Assembly (NCBI RefSeq): GCF_016236915.1
Contig: NZ_JAEHOK010000001.1
Span: forward strand, 248,001-312,000
DNA: 64,000 nucleotides
From: Salegentibacter maritimus
GTDB taxonomy: Bacteria > Bacteroidota > Bacteroidia > Flavobacteriales > Flavobacteriaceae
Reading direction: 5' to 3'
A program made the position numbers and the translations under genes. Positions 42,644-51,737 of the stretch are shown here, one piece after another; the stretch's first letter is position 1, and every line of letters begins with the position of its first letter. The notes beneath the pieces are model-generated. The model had not been told where the DNA came from. It made no database searches and was given only the letters and a program-made list of their open reading frames with translations.

Positions 42644-44770
42644 TTAGTGGTCAATTCCTTCCAAATCCAGTAAAAATGCATATTCTTCAGCCACCTCTTT
42701 TAAAGCTTCAAAACGTCCTGAAGCCCCACCGTGGCCTGCATCCATATTGGTATGAAAAAGTAACAAATTATTGTCGGTTTTCAGGTCTCTTAATTTAGCT
42801 ACCCATTTCGCAGGTTCCCAGTATTGAACCTGAGAATCGTGCAAGCCCGTTGTTACCAACATATTAGGGTAGTTTTGCGCCACTACATTGTCGTAAGGTG
42901 AATATTGCATCATATAATCATAATAATCTTTGTTATTAGGATTACCCCACTCATCATATTCACCAGTAGTTAATGGAATGCTATCATCTAACATTGTTGT
43001 TACCACATCTACAAAAGGTACGGCAGAAATAACACCATTGTATAGTTGCGGAGCCATATTTATAACCGCCCCCATAAGCAAACCACCTGCAGAACCACCC
43101 ATAGCATAAAGATGTTCTGCAGAAGTATATTTTTCCTGAATTAAATATTTTGAAACATCTATATAATCGGTAAACGTATTCATTTTATTGAAAAGCTTCC
43201 CATCTTCATACCATTTACGACCAAGGTATTCCCCGCCACGAATATGTGCTATGGCATAGATAAAACCACGGTCTAACAAGCTAAGCCTCACTGTAGAAAA
43301 ATAAGGATCTATGGTAGAGCCATAAGAGCCATAAGCGTATTGTAAAAGCGGACTATTCCCATCTAATTTGGTTCCCTTTTTGTAAACCAGGCTAACCGGA
43401 ATTTTAGTACCATCTTTTGCCGTTGCCCAAATTCTTTCTGAGGTATAATTATTCTTATCAAAATTTTTATCTAAAACAGCTTGCTCTTTTAAAACCGTCT
43501 TCTTTTGGGTTTCCATATTAAAATCTACCACCGATGTTGGCGTTGTCATGGAGTTATAGGTAAACCTTAAAATTTCCGTATCAAAAGCAGGGTTTATTGA
43601 GGTATAAGCCGTATAGGTCTCATTATCAAATGGAATATAATACGCCTCAGAATTATCCCATCGCATTACTTTTATCTTATTCAAGCCATTGTGTCTTTCA
43701 CTAACCACCAGGTACTTTTTAAAGATATCTATATCTTCCAATAAGTAATCTTCCCGATGTGGAATTACATCTACCCAATTTTGCTGACTTGTCTTTTCAA
43801 CCGGAGTTTTCATCAATTTAAAATTGGTAGCACCATCTTTATTAGTCATTACGTAAAAGCTATCTTCAAAATGCGCAATGCTATATTCCAGGCCACGTTC
43901 TCTGGGCTGAAAAACCTTAAACTCGCCATTAGGGTTATCAGCTTTTAAAATGCGGTATTCAGTAGTTAAGGTACTATGGCTCCCAATAATGATATACTCT
44001 CTGGATTTCGACTTATAAACATAGGTATTAAAAGTTTCATCTGCCTCTTCATAAACTAGCTCATCTTTAGAAGAGTCTGTACCTAAAATATGTTTGTAAA
44101 TTCGATAAGACCTTAAGGTTTGATCGTCTTTTTTGGTATAAAAAAGCGTTTTATTATCTGCGGCCCAGGTAGAACCACCGGTAGTATTTTCTATCTTATC
44201 AGGATAAATTTCTCCGGTTTCCAGGTCTTTAATCTGAATGGTATATTTTCTTCTACTTAAGGTATCAACCCCAAAAGCGACCATTTTATTATCCGGACTC
44301 ACATTTAATCCGCCAAGACTGTAATACTCAAAGCCTTCGGCCATTTCATTTACATTAAAAAGCAAATCTTCAGGCGCTTCCAGGCTATCTTTTTTACGCG
44401 AGTAAATAGGATAATCTTTTCCTGTTTCAAACCGGGTTAAATACCAATAACCATTTAATTTATAAGGAACCGACTCATCGTCTTCCTTTATCCTGAACTT
44501 CATTTCTTCAAATAACCGCTGCTGAAAATCACTGGTGTGAGCCGTCATTTGTTTATTATAAGCATTTTCCTGATTTAAATAATCTATTACCTCGGGGTCT
44601 TCCCTATCGTTCATCCAGTAATAATTATCTACTCTCACATCTCCGTGAAACTCCAGCTTTTTAGCTATTTTCTTCGCTTTAGGCGGTATAATTTCTTTTT
44701 TCAAATCTGCATTATTTTGAGCGCCTGCAAAGGTAATGCTTCCCAGTAAAATACATAATAGTCTCTTCAT
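42644..44770 (-). CDS. S9-family serine peptidase (oligopeptidase B / prolyl oligopeptidase type)
   Basis: The protein has 708 residues. A signal peptide (MKRLLCILLGSITFAGAQ) is followed by a seven-bladed beta-propeller (about 70-430), then the alpha/beta hydrolase catalytic domain. The catalytic serine is in GGSAGGLLMGA, aspartate in TGLHDSQVQYWEP, and histidine in MDAGHGGASG. Peptidases of this type cut small peptides after basic or proline residues. A Sec signal places it in the periplasm. Specificity is not predictable. Confidence 0.92.
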   Translation of the reverse strand: MKRLLCILLGSITFAGAQNNADLKKEIIPPKAKKIAKKLEFHGDVRVDNYYWMNDREDPEVIDYLNQENAYNKQMTAHTSDFQQRLFEEMKFRIKEDDESVPYKLNGYWYLTRFETGKDYPIYSRKKDSLEAPEDLLFNVNEMAEGFEYYSLGGLNVSPDNKMVAFGVDTLSRRKYTIQIKDLETGEIYPDKIENTTGGSTWAADNKTLFYTKKDDQTLRSYRIYKHILGTDSSKDELVYEEADETFNTYVYKSKSREYIIIGSHSTLTTEYRILKADNPNGEFKVFQPRERGLEYSIAHFEDSFYVMTNKDGATNFKLMKTPVEKTSQQNWVDVIPHREDYLLEDIDIFKKYLVVSERHNGLNKIKVMRWDNSEAYYIPFDNETYTAYTSINPAFDTEILRFTYNSMTTPTSVVDFNMETQKKTVLKEQAVLDKNFDKNNYTSERIWATAKDGTKIPVSLVYKKGTKLDGNSPLLQYAYGSYGSTIDPYFSTVRLSLLDRGFIYAIAHIRGGEYLGRKWYEDGKLFNKMNTFTDYIDVSKYLIQEKYTSAEHLYAMGGSAGGLLMGAVINMAPQLYNGVISAVPFVDVVTTMLDDSIPLTTGEYDEWGNPNNKDYYDYMMQYSPYDNVVAQNYPNMLVTTGLHDSQVQYWEPAKWVAKLRDLKTDNNLLLFHTNMDAGHGGASGRFEALKEVAEEYAFLLDLEGIDH

Positions 44771-44797
44771 ATTAACAGGATTAATCCTGTAATTTAG

Positions 44798-44805
44798 TAA
44801 ATTTG
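44798..44805 (+). promoter_or_regulatory. Candidate -7 box for ybaB
   Basis: TAAATTTG matches TAnnTTTG and lies 28 bases upstream of the ybaB ATG at 44834. Confidence 0.55.
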
Positions 44806-44833
44806 CCTTTCATAAATTTTAAAAAAAGAGACT

Positions 44834-45157
44834 ATGTTTGGAGATATGATGGGTATGATGAATAAAATAAAAGAAACCCAGCAAAAAGTTGAAGAAACTA
44901 AAGAACGATTAAAAACCGTTAGCATTGAAGAAAAATCAACCGACGGCTTACTAAGCGTAACCATTACCGCCACTCGTGAGATTAAAAATATAAATATTGC
45001 CGACGAGTTACTTGAGGATAAAGAGCAATTAGAAGATTATTTGGTACTTACTTTAAACAAAGCCATTGCCAAAGCTTCTGATATCCATGAAAAAGAACTT
45101 GCCGCAGTTGCCAAAGATGGAATGCCAGACATTCCAGGAATGGATATGCTTAAGTAA
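44834..45157 (+). CDS. ybaB: YbaB/EbfC-family nucleoid-associated protein
   Basis: The 107-residue protein is basic, with an N-terminal helix ([20 protein letters not shown]) followed by beta strands ([23 protein letters not shown]) and a helical C-terminus. It is a small DNA-binding protein that forms dimers with a DNA-tweezer shape. The family often sits next to dnaX/recR, but here the neighbours are the S9 peptidase and threonine aldolase. A strong terminator follows. Confidence 0.9.
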   Translation: MFGDMMGMMNKIKETQQKVEETKERLKTVSIEEKSTDGLLSVTITATREIKNINIADELLEDKEQLEDYLVLTLNKAIAKASDIHEKELAAVAKDGMPDIPGMDMLK

Positions 45158-45244
45158 TTTTATTCGAGAATCGAGATTTATCCCGATAATTATCGAGACT
45201 TCTAAGAGGCTCACCACGGGTTATTTACTATTCAGTTAAAAAAC

Positions 45245-45280
45245 AAACACCTCACAGACTCTAAAATCTGTGAGGTGTTT
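45245..45280. terminator. Terminator between ybaB and threonine aldolase
   Basis: AAACACCTCACAGA (45245-45258) pairs with TCTGTGAGGTGTTT (45267-45280) around CTCTAAAA. A T-rich run follows on the plus strand, and convergent genes on both sides can use it. Confidence 0.88.
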
Positions 45281-45307
45281 ATTTTTAGGTTATTTTACCT
45301 AAGTCTC

Positions 45308-46336
45308 TTATAGTTTAAGTTCCTTAAGCACCTTCAAAAATTTCTGGTGCATTTCTTCGGAATAATCTAAATGGGTGACTATTCTTAATTTTCCCTGCCC
45401 CATATTGCTTATCCTAATATTTTCTTTTGCCAGATTTTTCATAAATGCAGCTTCATCTGAAGCCTTTTTAAGATAAAAAATAACAATATTGGTTTCTACT
45501 TCTTCCACTTCGCCAACATAACTAGCGGTTCCCAGCGTTTTAGCTATATCGGCAGCCCTTTTATGGTCTTCGGCCAGGCGTTCTACATGATTATCCAGGG
45601 CGTAAATACCGGCTGCTGCCATAAAACCAACCTGTCGCATTCCGCCGCCTAAAACTTTACGAACCCTAATGGCATTTTTCATTATTTTTTTGCCTCCAAT
45701 TAATACAGAACCCATAGGGGTCCCAAGTCCTTTAGAGAGACAAACCGAGATAGTATCGAATAATTTCCCGTAATTCCTGGGATCTTCATTTTGAGCAACC
45801 AGCGCATTAAAAAGCCTTGCTCCATCCAGGTGAAGGTCCAGGTTATGGGTATTACAAACTTTTCTTATTCTTTTAATCTCCTCCAAATCATAGCAGGCTC
45901 CGCCCCCTTTATTAGTAGTGTTTTCCAAACAAACCAAACTGGTAAGAGGGCTATGATAAAAATCTGGAGGGTTGATACTTTCTTCAACCTGTGCAGCAGT
46001 AATCATTCCACGGTCGCCGTCTACCAATTTACAGGAAACTCCGCTGTTAAACGAAGCTCCTCCCCCTTCATAATTAAAAACATGCGCCCATTTATCACAA
46101 ATAAGCTGCTCGGCCGGTTGTGTATGTAATTTTATAGCGGCCTGGTTCGCCATACTCCCGGTTGGAAAAAATAACGCTTCATCCATTCCAAACATTTTTG
46201 CCAGTTTTTCTTCCAAAGCATTTACACCAGGATCTTCCTTGTACACATCATCACCAACTTCAGCACCTATTATGGCTTTTAACATCCCACTGGTAGGACG
46301 GGTTACAGTATCACTTCTAAGGTCTATTTCTTTCAT
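45308..46336 (-). CDS. ltaE: Low-specificity L-threonine aldolase
   Basis: This fold-type I PLP enzyme splits L-threonine or L-allo-threonine into glycine and acetaldehyde. The 342 residues include the N-terminal IDLRSDTVTRPTSGML, PTGSMANQAAIKLH, CLENTTNKGGG, HLDGARLFNALVA, and the PLP lysine in VCLSKGLGTPMGSVL. All family features are intact. Confidence 0.94.
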   Translation of the reverse strand: MKEIDLRSDTVTRPTSGMLKAIIGAEVGDDVYKEDPGVNALEEKLAKMFGMDEALFFPTGSMANQAAIKLHTQPAEQLICDKWAHVFNYEGGGASFNSGVSCKLVDGDRGMITAAQVEESINPPDFYHSPLTSLVCLENTTNKGGGACYDLEEIKRIRKVCNTHNLDLHLDGARLFNALVAQNEDPRNYGKLFDTISVCLSKGLGTPMGSVLIGGKKIMKNAIRVRKVLGGGMRQVGFMAAAGIYALDNHVERLAEDHKRAADIAKTLGTASYVGEVEEVETNIVIFYLKKASDEAAFMKNLAKENIRISNMGQGKLRIVTHLDYSEEMHQKFLKVLKELKL

Positions 46337-46623
46337 AAAATATATTTTGACTTAATTCGAAATATAAATATTCATTTTTTATAGGAAGTTTAAGCTCTTA
46401 AGCTCTAAAAATCCAATTTAATACTTTCCCTATTATTCTCTTAAATTTTCCTTCTTCAAAATGAAATGATCAAATTTCAGCAAGTGAGAAACTGACTAAC
46501 AGGAGAATAAGTCTAAAGCCTTTCTTTTAGGGCAATTTCAGGAAATTTTAAAACTATAAAAATATCGTTAAATAGTTTCCCGGCCTATTCTTAAATTCTA
46601 TTTTTACTTTAAAATTTAGATGT
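46337..46623. other. Intergenic region of about 287 bases before prfB
   Basis: AT-rich region, no convincing ORF or repeat. The divergent promoters of the threonine aldolase and prfB genes should lie here. I see no strong TAnnTTTG box directly before prfB. Confidence 0.35.
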
Positions 46624-47722
46624 ATGATTACACACGAGCATATTAGAGATCTTAGAGAGCGCCTTGGTGCGTTAAGGAGGTATCTTTGACATTGATGCCA
46701 AGAAAATAGAAATCACCAATCAGGAGGAAAAAACTTTTGCTCCAGATTTTTGGGATGACCCCAAAAAAGCCGAGATCATTATGCGTGATCTTAATTCTGA
46801 AAAACAATGGGTGGAAGAATTTGAGAAATCTGAAACCCTGGTAGAGGACCTGGATATTCTTTATGAGTTTTATAAAGAAGGTGAAGCAGGCGAACACGAT
46901 GTTATTGAGAAGAATGAGCAGGCTTTGGCGCTTATTGAAGACCTTGAGTTTAAAAATATGCTTTCTGAAGAAGGCGATAAGCTAAGCGCTGTTTTACAGA
47001 TCACTGCAGGCGCGGGTGGTACCGAGAGTTGCGACTGGGCTCAAATGCTTATGCGCATGTACCTGATGTGGGCCGAAAAACGCAATTTTAAGGTCAAAGA
47101 ATTAAACTATCAGGCAGGGGATGTTGCGGGCATAAAAACAGTTACCTTAGAGATTGAAGGGGAATTTGCATTTGGATGGTTAAAAGGTGAGAATGGTGTA
47201 CATAGATTGGTAAGGATTTCTCCATTTGATAGCAATGCAAAACGACATACTTCTTTTGCCTCCGTTTATGTGTACCCACTGGCCGATGATTCTATAGAAA
47301 TAGACATCAATCCGTCAGAAATTTCCTGGGAAACCATGCGTTCCTCAGGTGCGGGAGGACAAAATGTGAATAAGGTAGAAACAGCAGTTAGGTTGCGCCA
47401 CGCTCCTACCGGGATTGTTGTTGAGAATTCAGAAACCCGATCTCAACTGGAAAACAAGACCAAGGCTATGCAGCTTTTAAAGAGTCAGTTATATGAAATT
47501 GAACTTCAAAAGCAACAGGCACAACGTAGGGAAATTGAAGATTCTAAAATGAAGATAGAATGGGGGTCGCAAATTAGAAATTATGTGATGCATCCTTATA
47601 AACTGGTTAAAGATGTAAGAACAGCAGAAGAAACCGGAAATGTAGATGCTGTAATGAACGGGGAAATTGATGTTTTCCTGAAAGCTTTTTTAATGATGAT
47701 GGGACAACGGCAGGAAGATTGA
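46624..47722 (+). CDS. prfB: Peptide chain release factor 2 with programmed +1 frameshift
   Basis: RF2 recognises UGA and UAA stops. The first 21 codons run from the ATG at 46624 to CTT, followed by an in-frame TGA at 46687-46689. Slipping +1 at CTT TGA C continues in the frame from 46688, giving about 365 residues. The site AGG AGG TAT CTT TGA C is the classical autoregulatory frameshift, with an AGGAGG stimulator. In the long frame the GGQ loop is SSGAGGQNVNKVE and the SPF stop-recognition tripeptide is in RISPFDSN. The ORF starting at 46781 alone would lack the N-terminal domain. Confidence 0.97.
46674..46690 (+). promoter_or_regulatory. RF2 autoregulatory +1 frameshift site
   Basis: AAGGAGGTATCTTTGAC: Shine-Dalgarno-like AGGAGG precedes slippery CTT and the UGA stop. 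When RF2 is scarce the ribosome slips forward one base and translates full-length RF2. It is notable because Bacteroidetes genes rarely carry Shine-Dalgarno motifs. Confidence 0.92.
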
Positions 47723-47789
47723 TAGATTTCTGCCATTATATTTTAGATTTAAAATTTATTGTTTATTTTAAAATCGTAAAAAACAAATT

Positions 47790-48131
47790 ATGATCACTGT
47801 TTATCACAATCCAAGATGTAAAAAATCTAGAGAGGGCTTGGAACTTGTAAAAAACTCTGGAAAAGAATATCAAGTTAGAGAGTACCTAAAAGAGCCTCTT
47901 TCAGAAGAAGAACTAGGTAAAGTTTTAGAAAAATTAAGCTTTTATCCAATGCAACTAATTCGTAGTAATGAGAAAATTTGGAAAGAAAATTATAAAAACA
48001 AAGATTTAAGCGACAAAGAGTTAATTACTGTAATGGTAGAGAACCCAAAACTTATTGAAAGGCCCATTGTAGAAACATCTAACACAGCTGTAGTAGGTAG
48101 ACCTAGCTCTAATATTGAAGATATATTGTAA
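47790..48131 (+). CDS. ArsC/Spx-family arsenate reductase-like protein
   Basis: The 113-residue thioredoxin-fold protein has HNPRCKKSRE at residues 6-15, with C10 as the likely redox cysteine, and the ArsC-type PIVE (about 92-95) and GRPSSNIEDIL. Members act as glutaredoxin-linked arsenate reductases, or as Spx-like RNA polymerase regulators. This one matches the ArsC/YfgD reductase group, and no arsenic operon surrounds it. The physiological substrate is uncertain. Confidence 0.85.
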   Translation: MITVYHNPRCKKSREGLELVKNSGKEYQVREYLKEPLSEEELGKVLEKLSFYPMQLIRSNEKIWKENYKNKDLSDKELITVMVENPKLIERPIVETSNTAVVGRPSSNIEDIL

Positions 48132-48161
48132 GTAAAGTAAATATATCAAAGCACTAAAGAA

Positions 48162-48536
48162 ATGAAAACTCAACATAAAATAGCAATAGTAGGTGGTATC
48201 GCCGGTTTTATAGCGGCAGGCTTTATTTATTCCCAATTTCACCTAAACAGAAAAAGCAGAAAAGAACTTATTGAAATTGCCAGGGAGCTTGCCTATACCT
48301 GGAAAAAAGAACTGGATCTTAATTTTGAACAAACCGAAAAACTTGAGGATCTAATAATTGAATACACGCTTAAGAAAAATGAAATTATAAATGCTACCGC
48401 ATTACATGAAGATGATATTATTTTCAAACTAAAATCTATTCAACAAGCAGAACACACAAAGCTGCAAAAAATAATGACAGGAAAACAATTTCAGAAATAC
48501 TTAGAATTAAATAAAAAAATTAGTCAAAGGTCTTAA
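48162..48536 (+). CDS. Small membrane-anchored helical protein, hypothetical
   Basis: The protein has 124 residues. An N-terminal membrane segment (about 8-24, IAIVGGIAGFIAAGFIY) is followed by a mostly helical, charged region with a heptad-like pattern (LDLNFEQTEKLEDLIIEYTLKK and KLQKIMTGKQFQKYLE). The helical body resembles Spy/CpxP-type periplasmic proteins, but the typical LTxxQ motif is not clearly present. The function is unknown. It follows the ArsC-like gene by 30 bases. Confidence 0.6.
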   Translation: MKTQHKIAIVGGIAGFIAAGFIYSQFHLNRKSRKELIEIARELAYTWKKELDLNFEQTEKLEDLIIEYTLKKNEIINATALHEDDIIFKLKSIQQAEHTKLQKIMTGKQFQKYLELNKKISQRS

Positions 48537-48655
48537 GAACTGATTTTCAATCAAAAAAAACTCGATTTAACAATCTAAATCAATATTTAACGTGAGTTTA
48601 ACCCACATTGCGTTAAACCATTTTAAGAATTTAAGGTCTAAGAATAAAAAATTCT

Positions 48656-51184
48656 ATGACCACCAAAATCTTTTACACGCTAAGCCTGGCGTTTTTTCTT
48701 TGTTTTAATTTTAGCAGTTTTGCACAAACTTCCGGTAATTCTTACGAAATCTCCGGAAAAGTAATGGACAACGAACTAAATGTTCCATTAGAATATGCGA
48801 CAATTTCAGTTGTTGATGTTAATAATCCAGAAAATGTTAATGGAGGCATCACTAACAATAAGGGTGTTTTTAAAATTGAAGTAGCACCCGGAACTTATAA
48901 TATTGTTGTAGAATTTATTTCTTACGAAACCAAACGATTCAATAATCGTAAGATTAATGCAGATTTAAATCTACAAACCATAGAACTTGGAGTAAGTTCT
49001 GATAATCTGGATGAAGTAATTGTTCGTGCTGAGACCACTCAGGTTGATATTAGGCTGGATAAAAAAATATATAATATCGGAAAAGACCTTACCACTGCAG
49101 GTGGTACTGTAAGTGACGCCCTAAACAATGTTCCTTCTATTTCGGTAGATATTGAGGGCGGAATAAGCTTAAGGGGAAATGATAATGTGAGAATTCTTAT
49201 TAATGGTAAACCTTCAGCAATGGCAGGTTTTGGCAATACCGATGTTTTAAGTCAATTACCGGCTGAAGCTATAGAGCGCGTAGAAGTAATTACATCTCCT
49301 TCTGCCCGGTATGATGCCGAGGGTACTGCAGGTATTATCAATATTATTCTTAGAAAAAAAGAAACACTTGGCTTTAATGGCTCTGTTACTGTAAATGGTG
49401 GGATTCCTGAAAATGGGAGTATTTCTGCCAACCTAAACTATCGTACCGATAAATACAACCTGTTCACCACTACAGGGTACAGGTATTCAGAGTCGCCCGG
49501 TTATGGTTTCTTCGACACGCGATTTTTTGACCCAAGAACAGATATTATTTTAGACAGCCTAAAGTACGATCGAAATATTGAAGATAGGGACTACAACAGG
49601 ATAAACCGTGGTTTCAACACTAATGTTGGAATGGAATACTACCTATCTGACATGTCTTCAATAACCGGTGCTGTATTTTATAGACTTGGTGATGACAGAG
49701 ATGTTACCAATAATATGAACGACTACCTATTGGGAGATACCGAGCTTTTAGGAACTAACAGAAGGGAAGTTGAAAATGAAGAGGATGAAAGTATCCAGTT
49801 CTCCCTTAATTATGTAAAAAAGTTCGATAATAAAGGGCATAAACTTACCGCCGATTTTCAGTTTGAAAATGATAGTGAAACTGAAGACGCTTTCATAAAT
49901 GAGTTCACCACCTATAACAATACAGAAAATGCGACTATAGATATACCATCTGAATCTACCCTTACCAAAGAAGATAAAAAAGAATATTTAATACAGGCAG
50001 ATTATGTATTACCTATTGGCGAGGAGTCACAATTTGAAGCGGGATACCGTGGTAATTTTGAAAACGAAATAACAGATTATAAACTATTTCAGGAAAACAA
50101 TCCTGGCGAGTTTATACTGAATAAAAACCAGACCAATGTTTTTGACTATTCTGAAAATGTGCAGGCTTTGTATACACAATACGGTACTAAATTTGGAAAC
50201 TTCAGCTTTCTTCTTGGTTTAAGATTAGAAAACACCAACCTACAAGGAAAAATTGATTCAGAATTAACTGAAGCCGAATTGCAGGAAGAGTTTTCATTCG
50301 ATATAGATACAGATTTTAACAACGACTATCTTGGCCTATTCCCTACCCTAAATCTTATTTATGAGCTTGGTGAAGATGAAAATTTGACCCTAGGGTATAA
50401 CCGAAGAATAAACAGACCAAGAGGTTGGTATATAAACCCTTTCCCTTCAAGAAGCAGCCGTAATAACATCTTCCAGGGAAATCCAAATCTAAATCCGGCA
50501 TTTTCTAACGCTTTTGATTTAGGTTACTTAAAAAAATGGGATAAGTTCACCCTAACTTCTTCTATTTACTATCAAAGAGAAACCGATGCTTTCCAAAGAG
50601 TAAGAGAAGAAGTGTTTATTAGCGGCCCATCTGGAGAACAAATTGAGGTGATAAGAAGCATCCCATTTAATCTTGCGACAAACGACAGAATGGGTGGTGA
50701 ATTAGGTTTTCTTTACAATCCGGCAGATTGGCTAAGACTTAACGGAAGCGTGAATGTTTTCCGTTTTAAACTGGACGGAGAATTTAATGGAAACGATTAT
50801 AGCCAGGATAACTCAAGTTGGTTTGGTAGGTTTAGCTCAAAAGTTACCTTACCACTAAAAATAGATTGGCAAACCAATTTATTTTATCGCGGGCCTTCAG
50901 ACGAAATTCAGGGAACCCAGGATGGAATTCTAAATGTGGACCTGGCTTTCAGCAAAGAAATTCTAAACGATAAAGCCACACTTTCCTTAAACGTAAGGGA
51001 TATATTTAACGGTAGAAAAAGAACCAGCTTTACCTCTACAGAATTTTTTAACCAGGATAGTGAATTTCAGTGGAGACAGGGACAGTCTGTAAATGTTTCT
51101 CTAATTTACAGGTTTAACCAACAAAAACGCGAACAGCGACGTAGTAATGGAAATCAGGACTTTGATGAAGGTTTTGAAGGGTAA
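48656..51184 (+). CDS. Outer-membrane beta-barrel receptor, TonB-dependent type
   Basis: The 842-residue protein starts with a Sec signal peptide (about 1-24, ending SSFAQ). A carboxypeptidase-regulatory-like beta-sandwich follows (about 30-115, YEISGKVMDNELNVPLEYATISVVD), then a plug domain with GISLRGNDNVRILINGKPSAMAG, and a large barrel from about 240 onward. It ends FDEGFEG. This belongs to the outer-membrane-barrel-3 type of TonB-linked receptors. The substrate is unknown and no SusD-like partner is adjacent. Confidence 0.87.
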   Translation: MTTKIFYTLSLAFFLCFNFSSFAQTSGNSYEISGKVMDNELNVPLEYATISVVDVNNPENVNGGITNNKGVFKIEVAPGTYNIVVEFISYETKRFNNRKINADLNLQTIELGVSSDNLDEVIVRAETTQVDIRLDKKIYNIGKDLTTAGGTVSDALNNVPSISVDIEGGISLRGNDNVRILINGKPSAMAGFGNTDVLSQLPAEAIERVEVITSPSARYDAEGTAGIINIILRKKETLGFNGSVTVNGGIPENGSISANLNYRTDKYNLFTTTGYRYSESPGYGFFDTRFFDPRTDIILDSLKYDRNIEDRDYNRINRGFNTNVGMEYYLSDMSSITGAVFYRLGDDRDVTNNMNDYLLGDTELLGTNRREVENEEDESIQFSLNYVKKFDNKGHKLTADFQFENDSETEDAFINEFTTYNNTENATIDIPSESTLTKEDKKEYLIQADYVLPIGEESQFEAGYRGNFENEITDYKLFQENNPGEFILNKNQTNVFDYSENVQALYTQYGTKFGNFSFLLGLRLENTNLQGKIDSELTEAELQEEFSFDIDTDFNNDYLGLFPTLNLIYELGEDENLTLGYNRRINRPRGWYINPFPSRSSRNNIFQGNPNLNPAFSNAFDLGYLKKWDKFTLTSSIYYQRETDAFQRVREEVFISGPSGEQIEVIRSIPFNLATNDRMGGELGFLYNPADWLRLNGSVNVFRFKLDGEFNGNDYSQDNSSWFGRFSSKVTLPLKIDWQTNLFYRGPSDEIQGTQDGILNVDLAFSKEILNDKATLSLNVRDIFNGRKRTSFTSTEFFNQDSEFQWRQGQSVNVSLIYRFNQQKREQRRSNGNQDFDEGFEG

Positions 51185-51193
51185 TTATAAGAA

Positions 51194-51316
51194 GCTGTCT
51201 GAAAAGGTTTTAAAAGCGTCATCTTGAATTTATTTCAAGATCTAACTGTTGGTAATTAAAAACATGTTAGAAGCTGAAATAAGTTCAGCTTGACGAGAAT
51301 AGACTTTTCAGACAGC
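51194..51316. repeat. Composite repeat: family B copy inside a 13-base perfect inverted repeat
   Basis: GCTGTCTGAAAAG (51194-51206) and CTTTTCAGACAGC (51304-51316) are exact inverted repeats. They enclose a complete family B unit: GTCATCTTGAATTTATTTC then AAGATCTAAC on the left and TTAGAAGCTGAAATAAGTTC then AGCTTGACGA on the right. It sits just after the receptor gene and could act as a 3' processing hairpin. Confidence 0.75.
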
Positions 51317-51341
51317 CTCCTTCTAATTTCACAAAAACAAA

Positions 51342-51382
51342 GCATAAAAAAAAGGGACTTTAATAGTCCCTTTTTTTTATGC
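51342..51382. terminator. Bidirectional terminator between the receptor and small membrane gene
   Basis: GCAT plus eight A and GGGACT pair with AGTCCC plus eight T and ATGC, around TTAAT. The stop codon of the small membrane protein gene overlaps the right arm. Confidence 0.88.
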
Positions 51383-51553
51383 TTTTTCTTCTTTTGCCTT
51401 TTTCCTTGCTTCTTTCTTTTCTTTAAGCAATTCTCCAACCGAACCGCCTATCCAATAAGGTAAAATAGCCATTAGGAAAATCATAAGCCAGAATCCCATA
51501 GTTAAAATAACCAGGAAAGCCAGAAAACCGAGATATTGATCGAATTCGAACAT
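51377..51553 (-). CDS. Small membrane protein, hypothetical
   Basis: The protein has 58 residues from the ATG at 51553; a TTG at 51562 is less likely. A central hydrophobic part (about 7-38) makes one or two membrane passes, followed by a strongly basic tail (KEKKEARKKAKEEKA). It overlaps its terminator at the 3' end. The function is unknown, but composition, start and terminator support a real gene. Confidence 0.6.
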   Translation of the reverse strand: MFEFDQYLGFLAFLVILTMGFWLMIFLMAILPYWIGGSVGELLKEKKEARKKAKEEKA

Positions 51554-51704
51554 AATTACCAAATTTTTTTGATCTGGTCAAATATACTAAGCTTTGGCGG
51601 CTTATCACAATTAAATTTTCAGAAATTACAAAAGACCTGATTAACATTAGGAAAATTAAAGTCTAAATTCTCTTTATTTATTCCTTTAAAATGCCGTTAA
51701 CTTG

Positions 51705-51712
51705 TAAATTTG
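51705..51712 (+). promoter_or_regulatory. Candidate -7 box for fumC
   Basis: TAAATTTG matches TAnnTTTG and lies 25 bases upstream of the fumC ATG. Confidence 0.55.
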
Positions 51713-51737
51713 TGTTGTCACAACTAATATAACAATT

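Noticed and set aside
45169-45212. Possible family B fragment after ybaB
   Set aside because: Only a partial CCCGATAATTATCG palindrome is similar; too short to count as a copy.
46781-47722. Open frame that looks like an N-terminally truncated prfB pseudogene
   Set aside because: The upstream 21 codons and AGG AGG TAT CTT TGA C show the programmed +1 frameshift, so the gene is intact.
51256-51438. Minus-strand ORF overlapping the small membrane gene and terminator
   Set aside because: It reads through a terminator and repeat in another frame, so it is a shadow of these features.
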